64,000 nt of DNA, from the NCBI GenBank assembly GCA_010093605.1, contig MU004185.1, positions 1,794,579 through 1,858,578 on the forward strand. The letters run 5' to 3'. The translations under genes were made by a program, and so were the position numbers. The DNA comes from Lophium mytilinum (taxonomy: Eukaryota; Ascomycota; Dothideomycetes; Mytilinidiales; Mytilinidiaceae). The notes beneath the pieces are model-generated. The model saw only the letters and a program-made list of their open reading frames with translations. It was not told the DNA's origin and searched no databases. Shown here piece by piece: positions 11,671-20,553 of the stretch (positions are counted from its first letter, which is position 1; every line of letters begins with the position of its first letter).

Positions 11671-12753
11671 ATGTCCCTCCTCCTCGCCCTCCCTGCAGAA
11701 ATCCGCCAGCAAATCGTCTCAGAAACCATCTCCGTCACAGTAGGCCACGGTTTCCACATCTCAATCGCGAGCACCGGCATCTGCAAGACTCTCCAAGCCG
11801 ACGCAAACGAAGTATTCCGAAGCTGGCTCCCCTCCGCCACGACCCGGTCCCCAATAGTCATTGAACGCGGCTCCGATGCCTGCTGGGCCGACTTCAATAA
11901 CCTCCTAAGCTTTCTCCACAAGCGCGCAGCGCGGCTAAACCGCCTTCTTACATGGCCCGGCATTGAAGTCGTCCAGATAAACGTGTTCAGCCAGTCCGGA
12001 TATCGTACGTGGGATTATTGGTGGAGTGTTCGCTGGGTAGACAAGCTACAGCGTCTACCCCGGAGCGTCAAGTGCGTCAAGCTAGACCTCACACTGAAAG
12101 AAGAAACGATGAGGGCGCTGCAGAAGGAGGATGTCCATGTGCGAAAGGTACACTGGTACGGCATTGTTACTATAGCCCAGGTAATCGTCAAAGGAGTGTT
12201 GGACGATCGTCCTGACATCTCGCTTGAAGTGGTGGGAGAGATTCCCGAGAGCGAGGTCGGTTCGGTTGCGCATGTGGCGCATCCGGACCCGGTCCCGGAT
12301 TTGGTTTCGGAACGCTGTTACGAGCTTGATGGGCTTGCTGAGAGGAACTATCGGAAGAGATTCGGGCCCCTGGAAGACGGTCTCCTCGCTAAGTTTGTCA
12401 AGAAAGTCACCGAAAGTCCTGAGAGGAGGGAAATAGCGAGATGGGCTAAGATTAAGGGGAAGAAGAAAAAGGATTTAAAGGAGACAAGACAGAAAATGAT
12501 AGAGACGAAGGCTAGCACGGGATTGGGCACCCGTGTGGCCGAGCTGAGAAGGCTTGCAAAGGAGGGACCATGGAGTTCCGAGGGCAACGCGACGACAGCG
12601 GACGGGGCGAAACGGCGGAAAGTGTTGGAGAAAGAGAGGGAAGGATTGGGCACTCGAGTGGCCGAGCTGAAGAAGCGTGCTAGGGAGGCTACATGGGAGT
12701 TCGAAGGTAGCGCGACAATTGAACACGCAGTGAAGCGGCAAAGGAGGAACTAG
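11671..12753 (+). CDS. Uncharacterised F-box-like paralogue family, member 1
   Basis: This is a single-exon gene of 360 residues with ATG at 11671. I do not recognise a named family, but three sister genes lie in this window. The N-terminus LLALPAEIRQQI (3-14) resembles the first helix of an F-box (LPxEIRxxI). Family blocks follow: CKTLQADANEV...WLP (about 38-53), KRAARL...WPGIE, LPRSVK..KLDLTL, then HWY and LEVVGEIPESEV. The last 110 residues are strongly basic. They end in two tandem copies of a roughly 40-residue unit, each starting GLGTRVAEL and finishing with KRRK or KRQRR, probable nuclear-localisation sequence. A nuclear or chromatin role, or a substrate-adaptor role, is only inference. 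Lineage-restricted expansion is likely. Confidence 0.8.
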   Translation: MSLLLALPAEIRQQIVSETISVTVGHGFHISIASTGICKTLQADANEVFRSWLPSATTRSPIVIERGSDACWADFNNLLSFLHKRAARLNRLLTWPGIEVVQINVFSQSGYRTWDYWWSVRWVDKLQRLPRSVKCVKLDLTLKEETMRALQKEDVHVRKVHWYGIVTIAQVIVKGVLDDRPDISLEVVGEIPESEVGSVAHVAHPDPVPDLVSERCYELDGLAERNYRKRFGPLEDGLLAKFVKKVTESPERREIARWAKIKGKKKKDLKETRQKMIETKASTGLGTRVAELRRLAKEGPWSSEGNATTADGAKRRKVLEKEREGLGTRVAELKKRAREATWEFEGSATIEHAVKRQRRN

Positions 12754-13762
12754 GCGGGAGACAGTGATGATACAGGTGCCAGTATTAGTGCGAAAAGTGG
12801 AGTAGTCATGGGTTAGGAGTGTTTTAACACTTCGAATACTGTCAAAGGCTGTTCCAAGGTACAGTCTTAGGCCACAAGTCTAGGCACACGGATTCATTAC
12901 AACTCTACTCCAACTTACCCACTCAATACCACTGTGAGGAGTAGCCTGGCCGCTGAGCAGGTAATTAGTTAAAAGGCAGTCTAATCTGTACTGCTCGAAC
13001 CTCGACATCAACAGTATTGTGCCATAAGTCCGGGCACCTGAAACTATTTCTGCCTTGCTCCAACTTTGCTTACTTAACATCAATGTTCGGGGTACCCTGG
13101 TTGCTGCATATCCAGTTGATCAAGAAGACTCTAATATAAACTGCTTGAAGCTTGACATCGCCCTTAGGTCCTTGAAACCCTGTGGGGATATACCCCAAGC
13201 AGTGGCGTACCAGTGTGCCCAGACTTATGGCCTGTCACTGTAGTTGACTCTGTCTGATATCAAGTTACTCCTTCACGAAAAGTTTTCTACGTCCTTGAGT
13301 AGGCCCTATAGGATCTTGTGGTTGCAGATTCAGATATCACAGTAATAGACCCTTCGATGAATCGATGAGAATGATAGCTCTGGATGTAACACACCTTTGT
13401 GCCGTTGGTACACATGGCATAGATATGCGACGTGGTATCGAGGTGAGGAACGTTTCCAAGAAGGCATGACGTTCCGTGGGTTGAGTCTCCCATTTTTGAC
13501 CTCACCATTGACTTCGACATCGTGATGATGGCAGATTGTAGCTACACTAGTGAACACACTGAAAGCCTCCAGAGACTGTGAAAGCGTGCGGATCTTCACC
13601 AGATTGGATCTCGCATGTACTACTCGAGTGCACATAAACCGCGACGTCTCCCTCACACTTTAGACACGCACCTTCACTCGCACCAGCCTTTCAAACCTCT
13701 ATCTCCATCTCGGACCCACTCACAACACCACCCCAACACACAAGCAGGGTCTCACCACAACA
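12754..13762. other. Intergenic region between family members 1 and 2
   Basis: Apart from the MITE at 12862-13240, this stretch holds the 3' end of member 1 and about 500 bp of upstream sequence for member 2, which becomes C/A-rich just before its ATG. No other gene is visible. Confidence 0.6.
12862..13240. mobile_element. MITE-like element, Tc1/mariner-type ends
   Basis: The element is 379 bp and begins CAGT and ends ACTG. Its 30-bp terminal inverted repeats match at 24 of 30 positions by hand alignment. Both ends are flanked by the dinucleotide TA (12860-12861 and 13241-13242), the target-site duplication of Tc1/mariner elements. No transposase is encoded, so it is non-autonomous. Inside, a second TIR-like start (CAGT...CCATAAGTC) occurs at 13012. 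The segments 12862-13011 and 13012-13161 are diverged tandem copies, with many C/T and G/A differences, so the element has been internally duplicated. It lies between family members 1 and 2. Confidence 0.75.
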
Positions 13763-14755
13763 ATGCCCGGCCCAACTCTCCTCACCCTCCCCGCCGAACT
13801 GCGGCAGCAAATCATCACCGAAACCATCTTCGCCGAGGTCACCGACGATGGCTACGAGATCTCCACCCCTCTGAGTGGCGTTTGCAAAACCCTCCAAGCC
13901 GACATCGACGATGTCCTTCCCATCTGGCTGCCCTCTACCAGCGCCTCTTCCGTCATCCTCACGACCAACAAAGCACCAGTGAACGGGCGAGGATTCCGAA
14001 GCCTCAAGAAAGAGCTCAAGAAGCGCGCCACGCGACGAATTGGGGGCGGTGCCTGGTCTGGCATCTCCGCCATCACGATCCGCGCCTACGAGGCGGCGCC
14101 TTACTACACCATCTTCAACACCTTCGAGCCTGTTAGACTCACCCAGACCGTACGGGAATTTCGTTGGCACAGTGGCCGGCGTTCGCTGCCTGCGAGTATC
14201 AAGCGCGTTGAGTTTGATCTCCGGATTGATTCGGCATCCTTACAAGCGCTGCAACAGATGCCGATGGGCAACCAGAAGGACTGGTGGTGCGAGGACCTAT
14301 GGACGGTTACGAAGTGCATCGAGCGATATACGGACGTCACTTTTGAGGTGGCTGGACGGCTTCCCGAGAGCCAGGTTGATGCGCTGTTGCATCGGCAGCG
14401 GAAAGGGGGAGTCCATTACTGGTACTGGAAGCAGGTGTATGCGAACCTTGAAAAAGACCACTTTGCTGGGTTCTTGGGGAATGTGAGAGAGGCGCGGGAG
14501 CGTCTCAAGATTGAGGAGGAGGCGGAGAGACAGAGGAAAATGGAGATGAAGAAATATAAGAAGGAGTTCGGCAAGAGGATGGCAGAGTTGAAGAAGAGGA
14601 AGCAGGAGAAGAATGGCGATCTGAGCACAGCGGGAGGCAAGCGTCTGAAGGAGGATCAGGGTGATGTTGATGGCGTTTCAGATGGGTCGTTCTTGGATCA
14701 ACCGTCGATGCCGTTCCGGTCTCGAGATAGTCTTCTGGATGGACCGGGCCAGTGA
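13763..14755 (+). CDS. Uncharacterised F-box-like paralogue family, member 2
   Basis: This is a single-exon gene of 330 residues with ATG at 13763. It shares all family blocks: LTLPAELRQQIITETI (7-22), GYEIST..SGVCKTLQAD (30-47), a WLP motif near 55, the degenerate block KRATRR...WSGI, LPASIKRVEFDL, and FEVAGRLPESQV. Its basic C-terminal helix runs KKEFGKRMAELKKRKQE, followed by a short acidic and serine-rich extension absent from the sister genes. The core closely resembles members 1 and 4. No enzymatic motif is seen. Function unknown; the LPAEL start and basic tail are the only clues. Confidence 0.82.
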   Translation: MPGPTLLTLPAELRQQIITETIFAEVTDDGYEISTPLSGVCKTLQADIDDVLPIWLPSTSASSVILTTNKAPVNGRGFRSLKKELKKRATRRIGGGAWSGISAITIRAYEAAPYYTIFNTFEPVRLTQTVREFRWHSGRRSLPASIKRVEFDLRIDSASLQALQQMPMGNQKDWWCEDLWTVTKCIERYTDVTFEVAGRLPESQVDALLHRQRKGGVHYWYWKQVYANLEKDHFAGFLGNVREARERLKIEEEAERQRKMEMKKYKKEFGKRMAELKKRKQEKNGDLSTAGGKRLKEDQGDVDGVSDGSFLDQPSMPFRSRDSLLDGPGQ

Positions 14756-15401
14756 TGGACCAACGGAGATCTGGCTATTAAGCCTGCTAGATACAGTCAT
14801 GCGTCATAGGTTTGGGCAAGGCCTCAAATCACGCTACCTTACCAAATTCACTTCTCCACGTGATGTTGTAAGGCTTTTGAGTACTCGAATGGCACATAGA
14901 ATTTGGAACAAACCCATAAGGTCAAAGAAAGAAATATAGAATTCGCCCAAGTGGCAAGCTCAGGGTCTTGTTCAGAGCCACGATTTGTGAGAGGGGTTCG
15001 TCCCCAACCTCCTCAATTTCACCGAATGGAGGGCTGAGAACGTGATTGGCTCTACCAAACTTTATCAGCTCTCTAATCGGAATCTTATAGTTCTTCGCAG
15101 AATCTCCTTGCGCTCTAGTTTCTCACTACACCTTCGACACTCAACTTCTAGCTCTGGCACATTTTACACTTACTCACTAACACCACTCGAGACTCTTCAA
15201 GAACTTACAACTTACTGCTGTCGACGCCTTCTGCACATACCTGTTCCACTCATACCACCACTCCGATCGTCGAACTGTGTTGGCTGGCCCAACTCTCACG
15301 ACCCTCCCTGCATACAGCCTCTCCGGTAGATTCGCCGCGACATCTAGCTCAGCTCTCAGCACCCTCTCTCTATCTCCCATCACTCCGCTACACCATACGC
15401 A
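14756..15401. other. Intergenic region between family members 2 and 3
   Basis: This contains the 3' end of member 2 and the promoter and leader of member 3. About 120 bp before the ATG of member 3 there is a diverged duplicate of that gene's own first codons (15280-15313, listed separately). Nothing else stands out. Confidence 0.6.
15280..15313 (+). repeat. Relic copy of the first codons of family member 3
   Basis: The 34 bp at 15280-15313 read LAGPTLTTLPA, against MAGPTLTTLPA at 15402-15434, with only a few base differences. The start codon is TTG instead of ATG. Weaker similarity seems to continue for about 25 bp downstream. This is a direct repeat about 122 bp upstream of the real start, best read as a remnant of a tandem duplication or a converted paralogue end. 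Confidence 0.7.
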
Positions 15402-16433
15402 ATGGCCGGCCCAACTCTGACCACCCTCCCCGCCGAGCTCCGCCAGAAGATCATCGCCGAGACCATCACCATCACCATCAGCACCACCACGCCCGTCTTC
15501 ACCCCTCTCGTCCACCTCTGCCCTCCCATCATCGCCCTGGGTATCACCGCAACCGCCGCGATCCTCCTGACCCTCTCCACCACCAACTTCACCCCCTTCG
15601 GCGACGTCTGCGCCCTCCTCCAAGCCGACATCCTCGCGCTCTGCGCCAGCTGGCTGCCCACCCCCACCACCCCCATCACCCTCTCGCAGAACACCCGCGC
15701 CAGCTGGGCCGCCCTCGCCGCCTTCTCCACCGTCGTCAACGCGCGCGCCGCCCGCCTGAACCGCCGCGCCTGGCCCGGCATCACGACGCTCACGCTGCGC
15801 TTCCTCGTCCCGACCTCCGCGCCCCTAGACGCCAATCTCTTCGAATCCATCGACCCGCCGTTCAAGTGGGCGAAGGAGCTACGCCGGCTGCCCGCCAGCG
15901 TGAAGCTTATCAAGCTCGATCTCTCGCTCCCCGACGCGCACATGACGCAGCTGTGTGCGCAGGAGCTCTCCACGCAGCGCGTCTTCTGGTACGAGTGTTT
16001 CCGCGCCGTGCGACTCCTGGATGATGAGGCCAAGCGGCGTGGTATCGTTATTGAGGTGCTGGGCGAGCTGCCGCGGAGCCAGGTCGCTGCGCTCGCGCCC
16101 GTGGCGGGGACGCCGGCGTATTTCACGATCTTTGGAAAGGTGGCCCGCATGATGCTGATGGCGGAAGGGTATTATCGGCATCGCTGGGGGGTGCTAGAGC
16201 ACTGCCGTCAGGGGGCTGTTCTGAATGGGTTCGTAAGGAGGGTTAGGGCTACCAAGGAGTGGAAGGAGGAGTGTAGGCAAGATGTTCTTCGCGGAGAGAT
16301 ATGGAAAAGGGAATACAAGAAGGTGATAGCGGAGCTTTCGAGGCGGATGTCGGCGCTGAAGAAGCGGAAGAGGGAGGAGGATGGGGAGGAGCTGGAGAAT
16401 GAGGAGGGCGCGAAACGGATGAGGACAGAGTAG
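15402..16433 (+). CDS. Uncharacterised F-box-like paralogue family, member 3
   Basis: This is a single-exon gene of 343 residues with ATG at 15402. Shared blocks are TLPAELRQKIIAETI (about 7-21), CALLQAD, ASWLP, NARAARLNRRAWPGI, LPASVKLIKLDLSL, FWYECF, IEVLGELPRSQV, and the tail RRMSALKKRKREE ending in KRMRTE. Unlike its sisters it carries about 35 extra, largely hydrophobic residues (roughly 28-62, with PPIIALGITATAAILL) between the first and second blocks. Codon usage is markedly C-rich in the first half, unlike members 1 and 4. No catalytic motif is seen. The hydrophobic insert could be an unspliced in-frame intron, though I see no clean GT..AG pair, or a true insertion. Confidence 0.8.
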   Translation: MAGPTLTTLPAELRQKIIAETITITISTTTPVFTPLVHLCPPIIALGITATAAILLTLSTTNFTPFGDVCALLQADILALCASWLPTPTTPITLSQNTRASWAALAAFSTVVNARAARLNRRAWPGITTLTLRFLVPTSAPLDANLFESIDPPFKWAKELRRLPASVKLIKLDLSLPDAHMTQLCAQELSTQRVFWYECFRAVRLLDDEAKRRGIVIEVLGELPRSQVAALAPVAGTPAYFTIFGKVARMMLMAEGYYRHRWGVLEHCRQGAVLNGFVRRVRATKEWKEECRQDVLRGEIWKREYKKVIAELSRRMSALKKRKREEDGEELENEEGAKRMRTE

Positions 16434-17632
16434 GCGAGGGGAGCGAAAGAGAAAGACCCAAGGCCAGGAGGATGTTTTCAATGTTGTCGCAATAGTCGCC
16501 GCAGAGGCGGGATATGGTTTGGAGGGTGCGCCATTGCTCTTGCTCGTTTGTCCAGCTACTGGAGAGCTGGAGTTCGAGGGAGGAAAGCGTAGTAGATGGT
16601 CTGGAATTGTCTGGATACCGCACTGCACGATTTTCGCTCTTGGTGGTATCCAATTTAGAGAGCATTGACGGCTGAGAGATACTCTTGGTTGAACCCAGTA
16701 TCGTGATTTTATACTCTTTGGTAGTTATGGCGTAGTCGAGTTTTTGTACTCAGATAATCGTTTGTTCGTGATTGAAATGACCCAGAAAGCTCGCCCTAGT
16801 TCCAGGATCATAAGCCTTCCATTCAGTCCCGGCCTTTGGAAAGGCATAGAAGTTAGACTCGTAGTGGTACAGAGCACGTGCTGCCGAATCGCAGCAGAGT
16901 TCGTGATACAGACTCGTAGCCTGTCGATCGGGTAGCAAAGGGGTTCCCAATGCCGCGGAAGCATCAAGTCTTACAAGCCTAAGACACGTTTAGCAGGTGG
17001 AATCCCGTATGACATAAAATACCCCTCTTCTCTAGACGTCAAGCTTCCCTACCTTCCAAGAATCGCAGCTCCAACACCCCAGCCAAGCATCGCGAGATCC
17101 CGTTGCGTGGCGCGCAACACAAACATTCGAGGCGGAGATGACTCCGACGAAAGCCCAGCGACGAGCATTCTCCCAGACACACAGACAGACAAGATAAGGA
17201 TGAGTGAGAAATTCTCTTTCCAGCAGCAGAAGCAAGCACCTTAGATTCAAGGATGGGTATCAATCATCTCAGAGTACCAATAGAACAACAATTCCCATCC
17301 CAGAATCCCTTTTTCCATAGGCAAGCAGCAAAGAAGCTCAGATGGCTCGGTTATCTCTCTCGCACTCTCTGAACTCGGTCTCGATCTCGATCTCGATCTC
17401 TCTCGCCCGCAGCAAGCAAATACAACAACAAGAAGCCCATGATTACCATCGCAAATGACCAGAAGATAAAAGGTGTCCGGACGGATTCAGAGACGAATCC
17501 CAAAGAAGTCGCACCAAGACATGCTCTCCACCCTCGAGTATTGGAGTTCGCCCGTGAGCAAATAGCCTTCTGTGTTCTCTCCGGAACGACAGAAGGGGAT
17601 GGGTGAACTCGCGTCAGTAATCAATGGACCAT
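16434..17632. other. Intergenic region, convergent 3' ends
   Basis: This lies between member 3 and the 3' end of the RRM gene. It contains a short TCTCGA hexanucleotide run near 17379-17402. The part next to 17632 is probably 3' UTR of the RRM gene. No protein or RNA gene can be supported. Confidence 0.6.
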
Positions 17633-18522
17633 CTACCACTGGCCTCCGCCCTGTTGAGACTGGCCATAGCCACCCTCGCCGCCACCTTGGCCACCGCCGC
17701 CGTAGCCACGGTCGCCTCCGCCGCCTTGGTAGCCTCCTCCGCCTCCGCCGGAGTAACCTGATTGCTGGTTGCCGCCCCAGTTGCCGGCACCGCCGCCATA
17801 GCCGCCTTGTTCTTGCAAGTTAGATTCAGGAGCTCTTGAGTGCGTTCTAGGTTGTAAACTCACCGCCTCCGCCGGATCGTCCACCGTAGCCTCCTCCTGG
17901 ATTAGAAATTTAGCATGGAACGTCCTGGAGAAAAAACGGGTTATCGAATCGCACCATAGCTACCTCCGCCACCGTATCCTCCACCTCCACGGCCTCCGCC
18001 ATAGCCGCCGCCTCCGCCGCCACGGGAGTAGCCTCCTCCACCTCCGCCGCCGCCGGATCGCTCAGAGGCCTTGTCGACGCGGATAGTTCGTCCATCGAAC
18101 CTAGGACTTGTTAGCATGCATGTGGGAGAATACCGAATTCAAGTGCCGTGCAAGCCATATTGCGGCACGGTCCAATCAAGTGGCGGGCCAGCACGTGGCA
18201 GAACAAAGGATCAAACATACTCGACGTTGTTCATGTTCTCAATCGCCTGGTCGGCCTCGCCCTCTTGAGAGAAGCGCACGAAGCCGAATCCACGGCTACG
18301 GCCAGTATCGCGGTCCTTTACGACAATCTGCAATCAGGTGAGCAGGATGTCGCGATGCGCGCGGCAGGGTGATGACGTACTGCCTCCTCGACGGTGCCGA
18401 ACTCCTCGAACTTGGTGCGGAGGGTGGCATCGTCGGTGTGCCAGGCAAGGCCGCTGGGGACTGTCAGTGATGTGCATGCGAAGTGAGGAGCGGTGGACTT
18501 ACCCAATGAACAGTTTGGACAT
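17633..18522 (-). CDS. Glycine-rich RNA-binding protein (single RRM)
   Basis: Six exons on the minus strand (18522-18503, 18453-18381, 18327-18221, 18100-17955, 17896-17864, 17805-17633) splice in frame to 183 residues. All five introns are GT..AG. The N-terminus [15 protein letters not shown] carries RNP2 (KLFIGG) split by the first intron. RNP1 is RGFGFVRF in exon 3. The RRM ends near residue 80 at [11 protein letters not shown]. The rest is Gly/Tyr/Arg-rich with RGG-like and GGYGG repeats and ends in GGQW. This is the architecture of cold-inducible or glycine-rich RNA-binding proteins, which bind RNA and often act as RNA chaperones in the nucleus and cytoplasm. Five introns in a 183-codon gene is high for this window, and regulated splicing is possible but not shown. 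Confidence 0.92.
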
Positions 18523-20553
18523 GGTTTCGGGGGTTTCGGACAGCGCTCTACCAAAGTCTCAATTCACACACTCTCAACAAATCGCGAACGGAGAAAGACA
18601 GGCATCGCAGGGTCGTCTGGCGACAGACGGAAAGTACAAAGAGGCAGGACAGGTAGGACAGGCAGGACGGCTGGAGGAGCCGCCGGGAGGTGAGAGCAAG
18701 CAGAGATGGCAACTCCGGAGAGCGAGGCAGCGAACAGCATGACGACGAAGGAACGAACTTTTGATTCTGGCTTCACGAGAGTGAAAGGTGGCAGCGCACG
18801 GTGAGCTGGTGCGCAGGTGGGTGGAAGAGGAATTGATGGAAGCTGGTGTAGGCGCAAGAGTTTGCGACAAGAAGTGGGTGTGAGAAGGGTTGGTGTGGGT
18901 GAGAAAGGTTGGTGTGGTGGAGATGGAGAGTGGAGGGGCGGCGGGGCAGATGAAAAGCAGGCAGAAAAGAGACCCCTCCAGTGGGAGAAGGGCGCTAGCG
19001 ATCAAAGCACTCACGCTACGGCTCAGTCGTCCAGGTGTGCTCAGCGACGGCTGTGACAGGTCGGCTTAGCGGTCGAAGCGCGGCGGATGCGTGGCAGGGT
19101 GGCCCGGTCGGTAGGGGAGCAGCTGTGAGCTTGTGAATTGCAGTGCAGTGAGGCCGTCTGATACGCTGGAGGTGCAGGAGGCGGGCGTTTTTGTATGCCG
19201 CTGGCTGGCTATGGACCGAGGGGCGCTGATATTGGCGCCATCCCGTGTCTAAAACATCATGCGGCCCATGGCTAGCTAGGCCCTATACGGCCCAATTGCG
19301 AGCAAGCAGGCAGCTGATGGGTCTGATGCATTGCGCACGCCATGCTTCACGGACCCGCTCCGATGCGCGCAGCAGGCTCTGCAGCGAGCCAGATGGATAT
19401 TGCGCATGCTTCGGTGTGTATCAATTCGCTTAACACGCAGAGCATCAGGGCACAAGCACACAAGGGCATCAGAAGGCAGCAGGGCGAGCGGCATTGTGGC
19501 ATCATTGGGCGTCGCGTTGGACAGAAGCGCGTGGGTTGCAGTGGAGGCGATCCCACAAAAGAAGCTTATCAAGATAATCGCGGTGCGGAGGCGAGCTGCT
19601 GGGCCTCCTTCCCCACCAAACACTGTATGCCTGCACCCACCCTGCCCCCGAGCCGGAATCGGCCTCTCGCAGACGGGCTGGTGTGCGTGGTCGGCCAAAC
19701 AAATCAGCGGCTCGTGCTGCCGTGGGATGCCCGGTCGGCAGCATTCGGGGTCGCCACGGCCACGGGACTCGGGATAGGGCTCCGTGAAGACGACGACGAC
19801 GACCATCTCGCGATCCCCGGCAGCATTCGTCGGCCTCAATCGTGGCTCTGAAAGGCACTGTGGCCGCAGCTGAGGGACAAGCGGTCTCGCCGGACTGCCA
19901 CAGATCTCGCCCGCGCCATGCATCATGCCTCTAACCTCTAGCCAGCAGCGCTGCATGGGGACAGGCACGCCAGCTGCAATCAACCGCTGCTCCCCGTCCA
20001 ATGCCATGATATTGCATGCTTCAGTCACGCGGCGAGCAAACTTACCGCAATCAGACTACCACAATCAGACTATGAAATCAAACTACGACAATCAGACTAT
20101 GGCTCTCAATTGACACTTCACGCTCTTCTCTGCCAGGCTGCCGTAGTATCTTCGGGTTGCGTGGTGTTGATTGCTCGTCATGTGGCAGGTGCTTTCCGCA
20201 TTGGGAAGCCGCAGCTGGATGCCTCCACCACATTGTCATCGTCACAGCGTCGTAGCTTTGATCTATGCACTTAGTGAACCTGCGAGCGCTGCAGCAAGCA
20301 AGAGCACCGTGATATCTCTGTTTGACCCTCCAAGCCGCATCGTCGCGCCCATCGTTACACAGTACCAGTCTGCGAGCGACCAAGAGTTCAGCCCCTCCGC
20401 GCTTCTCAACCATCCCCAAGGCCTCTGCAGTACGACGGCAGCTACACGTCTCGAAAGTCGGTGTGCCGTTGTGTCCCCCGAGTGTGAAAGCCACGTCGAA
20501 GCGCCTCGAGGAGTGTGTCGCCGGGCCTGGCTCCATGTGAAGCCTGTGGAGTC
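18523..20553. other. Two-kilobase intergenic region, divergent promoters
   Basis: This GC-rich stretch lies between the divergently transcribed RRM gene and the gene at 20554. Several long open frames exist, for example 250 codons on the minus strand at 19276-20028, but they overlap in opposite strands, lack familiar motifs and look like GC-driven spurious frames. Near 20050-20101 the motif AATCAGACTA occurs several times in close succession. No gene is called. Confidence 0.5.

Noticed and set aside
13691-14170. Glycine-rich minus-strand frame over family member 2
   Set aside because: Shadow of the plus-strand gene, whose sequence is conserved among four paralogues.
19276-20028. A 250-codon minus-strand open frame
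   Set aside because: GC-rich region with long frames on both strands at once, no motif, no family-like blocks and no neighbouring exons; probably spurious.
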